A stretch of DNA of 64,000 bases, from contig JADNYV010000003.1 of NCBI GenBank assembly GCA_015501055.1, positions 682,001 to 746,000 on the forward strand, read 5' to 3'. A program made the position numbers and the translations under genes. Numbering within the stretch: position 1 is the first letter of the stretch; the number at the start of each line of letters is the position of its first letter. Shown one piece after another: positions 36,206 through 46,832 of this stretch. The stretch is from Mucidula mucida (lineage: Eukaryota > Basidiomycota > Agaricomycetes > Agaricales > Physalacriaceae). Below the pieces are notes generated by a model. That model did no database searches, had not been told where the DNA came from, and worked only from the letters and a program-made list of their open reading frames with translations.

Positions 36206-37872
36206 TCAAGAGGAAGCTGGTCTTGAGGCACCGGATTCCGGGGGATTGATTTTGTCTTCGATACCCAACATTTTACAAAACGCTCTCGTTTGCGCATTCG
36301 GGTACATAGGCGCTAGCTGAAGTTAGTTGCGGAGTAACACATGAGGACCGTGAAACCCACGCTGTTTGTCTTTCTCCTTCCCTTCAGTCCCCGGACCAGG
36401 GGCCGTCCGCACGAACTGCTGATATGAACTGACTTCTTTGTTTTCTCCGACGTTCTCTTTGACCCACTCCAGTTCTTTCGCGACCATTTTACGAGCGTTT
36501 CCTTCATCGGGGAAAGCGCGTTGAAATTTGGCCGTGCTGAACCAAGGAGCGAACGCCCGACAGATAGCAAGCCATTCTAGGTCAAATGTAAGCGTAGGTT
36601 CTTCACCAGGGAGCATGGGCTGCGGGGCGTCGATATCGATATACTATTTGAAAGGGAATATTAACACTAGTCGGAGATGCATCATTGTACGCACCTCAAG
36701 GAACTTCCTTTTCGGAAGGCATTTGTCCAGAGCCACGAATTTGGTTTCACGGTTCGGTGGTTGTTGCGGAGGAGCAGGGGGCGGGGCAACAACGTCTGTT
36801 TCCTCATCATCAAGCATTATCTCATCAGGATTATTGCGTGTTGGAGGCGCGCTAGGCATCACTTCGTCGTCTTCAATCGTGATCTCGTCTGGGTTGTCTA
36901 CGTATAGTATAGGCTCTGGCGGGTGCTCGACGGTAGCTGTGAACTTGACGTGCATATGGGCAGCAAACCACCACGCTGGTTTCAGAGTGTGCAGAAGGCC
37001 CATTAATGGCGGAGAGCCCAATGTGCCTTGTGCGATTTCGTCTCTCCAGAATGGTTTGGCCTTCAAAAGGGATTGAACGTTCCCATGCTGAACTATGTGT
37101 TGAGGCCAATCATGGGACAGAAAGATGTCGGTACCAGAGAGCTAAAAAGTAAGCAACCGTTGCATCGTGAACGGATTGACTTGGGTACATACGAGGGAAA
37201 GGCGGCGAACACAGTATTCGCGAATGTGATATACACTGCGAAGTGTGCTTGGAGTATATGGTATAGTTTCGTAATTCCCTAAACAAACATGAATTATGCA
37301 CGGGATGGGACTCGTTGACGGATTGACCTGTTGAAAAACTGTATTCTTTGAAGATTCCAGATGCACCTGCTATCCGAAGTCCATTGACATTGACGCAGCC
37401 TGCGTGGCCAAGGTAGTATATGTTTCTAGCAACCCAGCCTCCATGGTAACTGAAAGAAAATGAGAATCACATCCAAGGTTGTGGCGCAAGGGCTGACAGT
37501 TCCCAAAAGTAGTTCGAGGCCTCGTGGTTGCCCCCAATAATTATAGTCAAGACGGGAGCTCGCTTTTCACCAGTATAGTACCTGTATAAGTTATAAGAAC
37601 GTTCGAGGAGGGGAAAACGTGCTTACTTGTGAAATGTTTGTAGCTTTTTGTACTTGTCAGGAACAGCCATACATTGCAGATCACGGTAATTTCTGATAGC
37701 CTCAAAGTCACCACAGACGAGTAACAAGTCAACCTTGGTGTTATTTTTTCGCTCCATGTTCTGTATTTCGCTGTAGATCTGGTCCAATTCTCCGTGGCAG
37801 CATCCTTCAATGGCGACCTGTCCTGCGTGTAGTCCTTCCTTCGAATCAAGAAAGGAGAGTACCTACTTTCAT
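36206..37872 (-). CDS. DBR1: RNA lariat debranching enzyme
   Basis: A metallophosphoesterase that cleaves the 2'-5' bond of excised intron lariats in the nucleus. Exon 1 is only MK; exon 2 continues [19 protein letters not shown]. Metal-site and fold motifs follow: [61 protein letters not shown] and [10 protein letters not shown]. The N-terminal GCCHGELD is the family signature. The C terminus contains the DBR1 domain ([31 protein letters not shown]). For the last intron a GTGGGT donor and GCTAG acceptor (48 nt) give [27 protein letters not shown], which restores the NPQTxAFCxMLGIExKI-type ending. Intact. Confidence 0.94.
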
Positions 37873-37978
37873 TTGGGGCGATCTTTGACGTGTACGACGT
37901 TTAGTTGAAGCGTATCGTGAGAGACGAATATTTTGAGTGATCCTCGTCGAAGTCAAATGACTACGAACGGAACTAAAC
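37873..37978. promoter_or_regulatory. Shared divergent promoter, DBR1 / BRAP2-like
   Basis: Only 106 bp separate the two ATGs if the upstream start of the plus-strand gene is used (about 274 bp with the alternative start at 38147). Both promoters must lie in or overlap this segment. Confidence 0.6.
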
Positions 37979-40122
37979 ATGAATCAACCTGTCAAGACGT
38001 CGGAAACCCTAACCCCACGAACTCTGCGGGCCGGGCCCTTACTCGGAAGTAATACAATCTCGCTTCAACGCCATCATTACAGATCTAGGACCTCAGGCTT
38101 TCTACGACTCATCGCTGTCAGAAACTGTACCGCGACTAGGACATTTATGAGGGGATATCACTTTTCTCTCACTCTCTCACAAAAGTCTGACTCCGCTGCA
38201 ACCTTCGTTCCGTCGTCATTATTCGAAAAACTTCCTGCCCATTCCCCTGGACTTGTCTCTCGTCGAAACGCGACCTTCCATCCCAAAAACAAAGATTATC
38301 GTTTTGGCCCAGTGCGCGTTGACTGGCTTGATAATACGAACATGTCTTTCACTGGCAAAGAGAAAGCGCGCGACCATGGTGCGTATTCGGTATCAATACT
38401 ACCGTCTTGCGCCTCATAATGACGTTCAGCATAGACCCTGCTGTGGCAGCATTCACTCCCCACAATGGGAATGCAATGGGATCGACCAACCTGCCACAGG
38501 GAGTTCTTCATGTCTTTCGTGAATCATCCAGACCTTCCGACGCAGAACCACCCAAGGCTGTTGGAACCTCAGATATCGATGGCGTCGTGCTCGGAATACT
38601 TGCTGTACCTTCCTGGATGACGCCGTCCGATTTCCTAGCCTTCGTTGCACCAGCAGCAGAAAGCATCTCTCACTTGCGGATGATTCGGTAATGACTGTGC
38701 TTCACCTCTCCATCATCTCGCTCATGACTGTCCTTCCAGTGACTCCGCGCCCAACCGCTCCATTGTAGCTATCAAATTTCCCAAAGCCGAAGATGCTGTA
38801 GAGTTTATTGAAGCATACAACGGAAAGCCATTCAATTCGATGGAGGTACTAGCCACAGTTTGAAATGTTTTCTCCTTGCTCATGCACTACAGCCAGAAAT
38901 TTGTCATGTCGTTCGTGTCCTCTCTATAAGTATAGAAGTTGATGACCATGTTCCCCACGCGATTTCTCGTATGATATCGCAGCCTGGGTCGTCATACGAA
39001 CTGCCGACATGTCCTGTGTGTCTCGAACGAATGGATTCTGCCGTTACAGGCTTAATAACAGTCCCCTGTTCTCATACCTTTCACTGTATGTGCTTGAGCA
39101 AATGGGGCGATAGTCGGTAAGTCATTTTCAAAGCACTAGAGGATGATCTCATGATCCTTAGGTGTCCAGTTTGCCGATACTCTCAAACTTTGCTATCTTC
39201 CCATCCTACATCCTCCTCCTCGACTCGCGCAATACCTTTCGCCAATCCCACATCCTCATCTCTGTCGTCGTGTTCTTCATGCTCCTCCACCACCAATTTA
39301 TGGATATGCCTCATCTGCGGCAATATAGGCTGCGGTCGATATGGGCGTGCTCACGCTCAAGAGCATTATCAGCGCACTACTCACCTCTACGCTCTTGAAC
39401 TCGAAACGCAACGAGTGTGGGATTACGCTGGGGACGGCTATGTTCACCGTCTCATTCAAAACAAGGCTGATGGAAAACTTGTGGAACTTCCAAGTGCTGC
39501 GTCATCCATGGGGATATCTCCGCGGGACGGAGGCTTGGGGCCGGGACCCTCTGACGCCCTCAATGCAGAAAAGATTGAAGCCATCGGAATCGAGTATTCG
39601 TACCTCCTTACCTCCCAGCTTGACTCCCAGAGATCATTTTACGAGGAACAAACCGCTGAGTTGAAAACACAAGTTACTGAGCTACGAGAGAGGATGGTGC
39701 ATCTGAGTGGGGAGTTTGAAAAGGTGAAAGTGGGTTCTGCTGAAGAGGCCAGGAGGAGGAAAGAGGAGGAAGATGCTCGGTTCAGTGAAGTCTTCAAGGA
39801 TAAGGCTAAAGCAGAGACTCGAGCCGAGGCAATGTCTCAACTGGCGAGGAAGCTCAAGAAGGAGTTAGACGAAGAAAGAGCGGTCAGTGCCGGCCTAATG
39901 AAGAACATAGGAAAGTTGAAGGAGAAGGTCGAGCTCGGTCAAATCCAGCGGTCGGAATCTGAAGCGAAGATCAAAGAACTAGAAGATCAACTGCGGGATG
40001 TTATGTTTTTCCTCGAGGCGCGGGATAAGATCGAGAGCGGGGAAGGGGCGATCTCAGAGGCGCAGGGGGGTTCTGTAGAGATCAAGTCACCACCTATCTC
40101 GAAGAAGAAAGTGCGCAAGTAA
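37979..40122 (+). CDS. BRAP2/ETP1-type RING and ZnF-UBP E3 ligase
   Basis: Domain order is that of BRAP2 (human) and Etp1 (yeast). An N-terminal region (YHFSLTLSQKSDSAATF) is followed by the BRAP2 domain with an RRM-like fold (GVVLGILAVPSWMTPSDFLAF, SIVAIKFPKAEDAVEFIEAYN). Next come a RING finger (TCPVCLERMD, VPCSHTFHCMCLSKWGDSR, CPVCRYSQ) and a ZnF-UBP domain (LWICLICGNIGCGRYGRAHA, HRLIQNKADGKLVELP). A long coiled coil (EEQTAELKTQVTELRERM) and a basic tail (KKKVRK) close the protein. The zinc ligands look complete. The start may be 37979 or the in-frame ATG at 38147, which gives MRGYHFSLTL and is closer to the usual family N terminus. Family members are ubiquitin ligases that act as cytoplasmic retention or signalling regulators. 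No lesion found. Confidence 0.92.
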
Positions 40123-40315
40123 AATGTGCCTGTTCTCAATCGCTTCGTCACCGAGCGCGTTGGCCGACTCGAATGTAACTCGAATCACATGACATCCCAC
40201 GGGCCACGGTTACGAATCCGTAGTCGTCTGATGAACACCAGGGTGATGCAGATGACAGTCCTCAACGTCGTCTACCATGCCGCCGGAGACGGCTTGTGTC
40301 GCGTAACGAGCCACC

Positions 40316-40323
40316 TATAAATA
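40316..40323 (+). promoter_or_regulatory. TATA box of the second P450
   Basis: TATAAATA lies about 40 bp before the ATG at 40358, a good core-promoter match at a plausible distance. Confidence 0.5.
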
Positions 40324-40357
40324 TGTACCACCTTGCTGTGCTCTTCACACGTCAACT

Positions 40358-42660
40358 ATGCATCTCCTTCTTCAGCTCGTCTGCATTCCTCTCTTATATG
40401 GAGCGTACAAGCTTCTGCAGGTTGTATACGCCGAGCTGAAGTCCCCGATACGCAGCATTCCCGGACCGAAGGCCTCCAGTTGGCTGTATGGCAACTTCCG
40501 GGAGATTATCAAGGCAGTAAGTTGGGCGGTTAAACCTGCTACCTGCTTTGACACGCATGTTTTCTCCAATAAGGATAATTCTGTTATGCATGAGAAGTGG
40601 ATATCCGAGTACGGGAGGACGTTGACCTATAGTGGATTTCTCTGTGTAGGGTTTGTTTGATTGGGAATGTTAATATTCGTCTCATTGAGGTTTACAGCGC
40701 AGCCGGTTGATGACTGCAGACACGAAGGCTATAAATCATATTCTGAACAATGCGTACGACTATCCAAAGCCTGATATAACTCGTTTCGGTCTCGGTCGCA
40801 TTCTAGGCGAAGGTGAGTCTCCACCTTGACGGTGTTGAGATGGCTTATATTTACGATGCCACTGATGTTTAGGCATCCTCGTGGTCGAAGGGAATCAGCA
40901 TAAACAACAGGTACGTTGCGATTTTAATCACAGTGGCAATCTCGAGTGAAATTGCATGTATGAACAGCGGAAAATCATGGTTTGTGATTCTCTGCTCTTC
41001 ATGTCGAGACTGGTCTTTACAACCGTATTAGAACCCCGCTTTCGCCAACTCCCATATTCGCGAACTCGCGGAAATTTTTCTTGAAAAGAGCATACAGGTA
41101 GTTATGTTCTGATCTGTCAATGTTTACCTCTCGTTTTCCTTCTTTCTAGCTACGGGATATATGGAATGCCCAAATTAGCGAGCACGACGGAGTTCTGCGC
41201 ACGGACGTACTCAGCTGGTTGAGCAAACTGACCTTGGACATCATTGGCCTTGCTGGTATGCGCTAAATATCCCCTCCTACCGCACACTCACAGTCGTTTT
41301 AGGCTTCAACTACCGATTCAATGCCTTGAATGCTACGAATACCACCAACGAGCTCAACGCAGCGTTCAACAAAATCTTCTCGTCGACGGTTGAGAATCCG
41401 TTGTCAAACCCGCTCAGATTTGCAAAGAATTTCATACCGATGCTTCGTATAATCGTAAGTGTGCTCTTTCCTCTGGCTCAACTGATATGAACATGTATGG
41501 TTTTCTCAGCCCACTAGGGGGGATGCTGATGTCGACAACGCGCGGGCCACCATGGACCGCATAGGCCGTGAGCTGTTGGCTGATGCAAAGTCTTTCCTTC
41601 ACGCAAGCGGGGAAAAGGGCACTAGTTGGCGCGCTCGCGATCTTTTGAGTCTGCTCGTTCGCGCCAATACCGATGATGATCTTCCGGAAAGTCAAAGAAT
41701 GTCTGACACCGACGTCCTGGCTCGTACGTCTCTGTCTTGCGGTATTCCTTTTTCAACTAAGGGATTGTCACAGAGGTTCCGACCTTCTTGTCGGCTGGGC
41801 ACGAAACTACGAGGTTAGAGTCGTTCTCTGGTATTTGCTTAGTCTTGATGCCTTCGCAGCACTGCGACGACCTGGGCTCTGTATGCACTGACAAAGAATC
41901 CTGAAGCCCAAAGGAAATTACGCGCCGAATTGCTAGCAGTTCAGACAGACACGCCGACAGCAGACGAGTTAAACTCGTTGACGTATCTGGACTATGTTGT
42001 TCGCGAAACGTTACGCATACATCCTCCAGTACCTTCCTCTATTCGGGTGGCGGGAAAGGACGACGTGATACCTCTGAAAGACCCTTACACCGATAAATAC
42101 GGCGTGACACAAGACACTTTGAGGTATTGCTTCCCTTGCGCGTTGAACGTTGACTGGATTTTGACGCATGTACTCAGAGTATCCAAAGGAGACGCGATAT
42201 TTATACCGATCCTTGTCCTCAATCGAGACACGTCCCTATGGGGTGAAGACGCTGCGGAATTCAAGTAAGAAGACTCCCTACATCACACACACTCTGTTCT
42301 CATTATCCCAGACCGGAGCGGTGGGAAGCACTCCCAGAGGCTGTTACATCAATTCCGTCCGTGTTCGGGAACTCATTAACCTTTCTGAGCGGACCACGCG
42401 CCTGCATCGGATATCGGTTCGCCGTCGTTGAGTCAGTCGCCTTGCCTCGTAACCTCCGCTTTCGGTGTGCTGACTATTTTATCAGAATGAAGGCCATTTT
42501 GTTCACTATCGTCCGAGCGTTCGACTTTGAGCTTGCGGTTCCTCATGAAGAGATCGGCAGCATGGCGTCAATCGTACAGCGACCTGTGCTGAAGAACAAT
42601 CTCGAGGCTGGGAACCAAATGCCGCTCATAATCAAGTCTGTGAATCTGCATGTCAGTTAA
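40358..42660 (+). CDS. Cytochrome P450 monooxygenase (second copy)
   Basis: An intact P450 in about 13 exons. A hydrophobic N-terminal anchor ([18 protein letters not shown]) is followed by the hinge SIPGPKAS. The C-helix WxxxR region is atypical but present in the segment [16 protein letters not shown]. The I-helix reads [10 protein letters not shown], the K-helix [15 protein letters not shown], the PERF region PERW and the heme loop [17 protein letters not shown]. This is a different family from the copy at 9417-11553 (GPRACIG versus GRRICPG loop; AGHETT versus AGSDT), so the two are not recent tandem duplicates. It resembles Agaricomycete CYP families related to CYP4/CYP5 types; no CYP number can be given. 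Substrate unknown, possibly secondary metabolism or detoxification. Confidence 0.92.
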
Positions 42661-42799
42661 AGTTTGCAGCCTGGATGTACAAAATGTAACATTAGAACAC
42701 GGATAAAACTTGTGCGCGCTATTAACTCATCTCGCATGGCGCCCTTGCGACTTGGCTTCATAGACTAACTGTGGGAAGGTATGGGTGCCAGGCGCGGTA

Positions 42800-43536
42800 C
42801 TATAATCCTGCGACGCCTTTGTGGGCGTCAGCTAGCCGCACGTTTACGACCGGAACCACACTGCCAAAGCGTGGAACGCACCAGCTCTTCAGATCCAAGA
42901 AGGCTATGTCAGTGTAGAACGAATATCCGCTGCGCCCGAAGTAATGGCGACGTTGTGGCTCTGAACTACGTTTGGAATCCAGAAACGGCTGCATTGAGGA
43001 AGGATTGCTGCCAGTTATACATGCATACACCATCGGCCCCATCTGATACAGTATACAACCCGAAAAACCCAAAAGAAAAGTGAATAAGGATATGAAAGGT
43101 CCTAGCAGGACGTTGAGTATTAATAGGAGGACAAGGACGACATGGACTTGCATGCGGTCATTCAAGGTTTCTCCAGAAGAACGAGTATGCCAACAGGAAC
43201 GTGCTCGATGGCACGAAACGCTAGTTTCTCGTCGACAAAGATAGGAGTGATGCTCTCTTCAAGGTCGTCGTCGTCGTCGTCATCGTAGCATCCACATTGG
43301 CGGCGGATGGAGAATATGACGAGACTTAGAATGGTGGACACAACGGCAGTGCTCAGCGCGGTGAGGCCGAGAAGGAACAAGAGGGAGAGGTCGGACATGA
43401 AGAAGAGGCCCGGGGAGAGCGTCAGGATGAAGAGCAGGATGGGATATGAGATGCTGATTATGACCAGGCATTCGTGGATGAAGGCGCGTATGGTCGAGGG
43501 CTTCTCTGGGGGCTGTCCTAGGGCGATGGCGGGCAT
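42800..43536 (-). CDS. Small multi-pass membrane protein, apparent frameshift
   Basis: The first frame starts at 43536 (MPAIALGQPPEKPST) and contains two hydrophobic helices (ISYPILLFILTLSPGLFF and LSLLFLLGLTALSTAVVST). A Cys and poly-Asp loop follows (QCGCYDDDDDDD), coded by a short GTC repeat near 43264-43283. The frame ends at a stop at 43162-43164. An overlapping frame in another phase then supplies a third long hydrophobic segment (VHVVLVLLLILNVLLGPFIS). Adding one base to the CC complementary to 43166-43167 fuses them as LLEKP-LNDRMQVHV. I infer one three- or four-helix membrane protein. No family is recognised, and the tail beyond the third helix (to 42800) may not be coding. Confidence 0.5.
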
Positions 43537-44038
43537 GATGAAATGAGCGTGGTGGTCGTTCTGACTGTTGTGTATTTACATTCCGCGCAGATCAAGGTCC
43601 CATGTCACGCGGATCATCGTCTCCTGCCAAGCAAATACATGGCGACTGCAGAAATCACGCCTTTTCAGCGGGGAAACAGGTTCCTAGTTATATTTAGTGG
43701 TCCGTACATTCTATAGATTAGAGCGTGTACATGAATGCTGCACTCACTGGTGAATGGCGCCGGTAAACAGCACCAAATAACAGCCAAAACGGTGAAGCGT
43801 GACCTTCATCTCTTGACCTCTTTCCACTCTCTGCTCTGCTCTCCCGTCTTGTTTTCGATACTTTATTGTCCTGTATACGTGACGGACTAGACACTCCTGT
43901 ATTCTGCACTGCCTGTATCCATATTTCCATGTAAGCCTCATCATCATGTCCTCGTAGACCCCACTGCTGTATCCTTCCGTAACCAAAATCTTAATTTCTA
44001 CCATTAGCGTCTAAGATTTCCTGAACTCTCTAGTCAAG
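43537..44038. other. Divergent intergenic spacer
   Basis: This 502-bp region lies between the membrane protein (-) and the RRM gene (+). Short frames overlap on the minus strand at 43718-44004 without any recognisable domain. A pyrimidine-rich stretch near 43840-43990 precedes the RRM gene start, as often seen in fungal promoters. Confidence 0.5.
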
Positions 44039-45278
44039 ATGAATCGTGGTGAAGATTTCGACATTTATGGCCAAGACAGCCATGACAGGTCCAAGGTGTG
44101 TTCTCTACAGCCATATCAGACAAAAAGCTGAATATATGCGTTCTAGAACGAAGAACCAGTTCAGTCTTTGTCGTCCTCCCCCGACCCACGTACCGGCGAC
44201 AAGCGCCAACGAGATGAAGATGGCGATTACCGTAGTCAGGCGCCATCGTCGCGACCCAGCTCCACGACCACACCCGCCCAGGCTCAAGCACAGTTTGAGA
44301 ATGACATGAACGGCAACTATGTCAACAGCTCAATGAATAGCGGAAACGACGCACTCTATATTGGAGATTTACAATGGGTGCGTTATTCAAGCCCGTCCTG
44401 TCTGTCATCTAACATCTTTGTGTAGTGGACAACGGACGAGGACCTGCGCCTGGTGGCGGCCTCTGTCGGCGTGAAGCTGGACCATAAGGACATCACCTTC
44501 TCGGAGCACAAAGTCAACGGCAAGAGCAAAGGGTTCAATTTCTCGCTCACGCCGCGTCAACCTGCTAATACATACTTCAGAATTGCTTATGTCGAATGTG
44601 GTAGCCATCAGGCTGCAGCTGAGTTAAAGGCCTTTTTCGAAAACAAGTGAGTGACGCGTCTTTTTGTGTGGACGCCATATTCAAGTGCCCTGTGTAGTGA
44701 ATTTCAGAATCGTCGTGCAACTGCCAATTTCACATCCTCGGCTAACGGTAATCCCTATCGCACTTTACCCAAAGAACCTCCTGCCCGTGACAATCGCCCT
44801 CAGCAGCAACAGGTTTCACAGCCTCTCGTGCAGAATAATATGGCTACCAATATGGGACGTGGCGGTCACCCGGCTTTCCGAGGCAACAATATGATGAACG
44901 GTAACATGCGCGGTGGCATGATGGGCCGCGGCGGTATGATGAACGCCGTGCCCCCAATGGGAATGGGCATGGGCATGGGCATGATGCCCAATATGAATAT
45001 GATGGGCAACTATGTGGGAAACAACTTTTCTGGCATGCGCGGTGGCGGAATAGGCAGAGGAATGCGGGGTGGTATGGGTACGAGTCTCTAGTCTTTACAA
45101 TATGTATGGACTGTGATGTGCTCACAATCGTGTTTTCTGGTTTGTTTAAGGAATGAACCCCGGCATGCAGCGTGGTGGCGCACCAATGGGAGGTGGACAC
45201 TTCAATCCTGCGTTCATGCAGAATGGTGGTGGTAACATTCCGGATGGACCTAGGAAGCGGCCGCGAGTGGATGGTTGA
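44039..45278 (+). CDS. RRM protein resembling cleavage factor I subunit CPSF6
   Basis: The start [19 protein letters not shown] leads to an acidic, Ser-rich region ([15 protein letters not shown]) and then a single RRM. RNP2 is ALYIGDLQW, and RNP1 is the KGKSKG-type segment reading NGKSKG joined across an intron to [18 protein letters not shown]. Introns of about 45-50 bp are supported by the RRM frame. The C terminus is rich in Gly, Met, Asn and Arg ([20 protein letters not shown]) with RGG-like repeats and ends with a basic nuclear-localisation-like [11 protein letters not shown] single RRM with a YIGDLQW strand is characteristic of CPSF6/CFIm68, which directs poly(A) site choice. The Arg-Ser tail of animal CPSF6 is replaced by Gly/Met repeats here. 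Confidence 0.85.
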
Positions 45279-45923
45279 GGGGGATTGTCGATATTGTTAT
45301 CCAGTTTCGCTTTCGTTGCATTTTTTAATATTGTAAATGATTAAAGTATGAACATTTACGGCTATTGGATCGACTCCACTACCAACCTCTTGATGAGGCT
45401 AGCCTCGACATTGATGTTTGACTCAGTACGATATCGCCTCAGGTATCATGATGAGTGGTGTCCTCTAGTGCATCGCCTGTTGAATCTCGAGGGAGGAGAA
45501 GAACAAGCTAGCTCGATTATTTGAAACCTTCAGCACTCCAACGTGATGAACCTTTATGGTTGCGTCACCGCATGGAAATCCCTGCGTATGGTATACTTGA
45601 CTTTGACCGGATGTACGTGTGAATTTTTGTGAAAAACAACGGCTACCCCGTGAGGCTGTGGTAGGTGAGCGCCGCAGAAGGAGATAGAGATTTATATTGG
45701 ATTTCTGTAGTCTGCAAGTCGACCAAGCTTGGAGGGAGGCCGTGTTGGAAGCTTATGCACACCTACAGTACACGCATCGGTATTCTGTAGACCGCTCTCA
45801 GAACTTGCGAGGACTTTTTTGTGTGCAATGTTATGTTATTGATTTCAGGAAAATATCAGTCAAGAAACGCTGCCGTTCAAGTAAGTGGCTATAGAAAAAC
45901 AGGTAAAGATGAGAGAACCGACT
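45279..45923. other. Convergent intergenic spacer
   Basis: This 645-bp region lies between the 3' ends of the RRM gene (+) and the complex I subunit gene (-). The frame at 45697-45894 has no recognisable domain. Nothing else is visible. Confidence 0.5.
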
Positions 45924-46632
45924 TTATTCCTCCTCCTTCTTGACGCCAACGCCGTACTTTGCGGGGTCCGTTCCATGGTAGGGATGATTTACAAAATTTA
46001 ACCTAAATAAAATGAATCAACAAGGAAGAGGAGCGAATTTGTGAGGCCTACATTGGAATGGCGGCTGAATAACATGTCAGAATGTACAAAGAGCGATAGG
46101 GAATATTTCGCACCGAATTTGAGTTGTGAGAAGACAGAGTTCTGATGCGCTGCATTCTGGACCCATGGTTGATGAGAAGACTCTCCGTAGAGAGGTTTGC
46201 CCTCCTTGGCGCGCTGTGTGAGCTCCTTGAGATCCATTTCCTCTTCACGTTTGTTCTCGCGCCAACCCCAGAACGCACTATAAGACGATGAGGGCAGATT
46301 CCTAAGAGTACGCCATGAAACTTACTGCTTGAATTCTGGTATGCTAGCAAGAAACCGCCGCAAAAGCCGATGATGCCGCCAACGCGCATGCCTGCACGAT
46401 ATTGGGTCGGGCTAATGCGGCCTGATGGGTCAAGCGCCTCTACAAGCCGAGGTCAACAACGGGAGAACGTGGGTAAAGACGACGTACCCCATAGCCGCCA
46501 TGCAGCTGGGAAGCCACCAGTCACAACGGCCCAGGCAGTGTAGTCTTCGGTACGCATGTAGCGCAAGACCCGAGAGAAATGAGGGTCGGTGTCGATGACC
46601 GGGTAGGGTGTCTCTAGCACCTTTTCGGGCAT
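45924..46632 (-). CDS. NADH:ubiquinone oxidoreductase 21 kDa subunit (complex I accessory)
   Basis: I start at MPEKVLETPYPVIDTDPHFS because homologues such as Neurospora nuo-21 begin just before the PYPxIDxDPHF motif, although the frame is open further upstream. After RVLRYMRTEDYTAWAVVTGG comes a transmembrane-like Gly-rich segment (RVGGIIGFCGGFLLAYQNSS), then the charged RFWGWRENKREEEMDLKEL and a matrix-facing tail (KPLYGESSHQPWVQNAAHQN, FSQLKFG). The last exon supplies the ending YGVGVKKEEE. At least four small introns are present. The protein is a nuclear-encoded accessory subunit of mitochondrial complex I. Intact. Confidence 0.9.
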
Positions 46633-46832
46633 GTTGAGCTCGTCGTCGCTGTCGACGCCGGGTACAGTGGGAAGATGGTCGGGAACAGGTGACTTGATTG
46701 CCTTTGTTGTGTCACCCAAACAAAGTTGAGCCTGAATCCTTGCCTTGACCGGCCACCATCGCTGCCACTCACATACAATGAGCGCCATTCGCTCGGGGTC
46801 TTCGAGGCGCCAGCAGCGCAACTACAGCCCGT
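46633..46832. promoter_or_regulatory. Divergent promoter, complex I 21 kDa / nucleoporin-like gene
   Basis: Exactly 200 bp separate the two inferred ATGs. If the upstream minus-strand frame were used as the start, the two coding regions would nearly abut, which also favours the shorter complex I start. Confidence 0.5.

Noticed and set aside
36206..36380. DBR1 seemingly ending at LLRN with a stop
   Set aside because: A 48-nt intron (GTGGGT to GCTAG) removes that stop and restores the expected DBR1 C terminus, so it is not a truncation.
43264..43283. GTC trinucleotide run as a CRISPR-like or satellite repeat
   Set aside because: It is simply the coding sequence of a short poly-Asp loop.
46453..46821. 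Longer N terminus for the complex I 21 kDa subunit
   Set aside because: The frame is open upstream, but family members begin just before PYPxIDxDPHF and the extension would run almost into the divergent gene.
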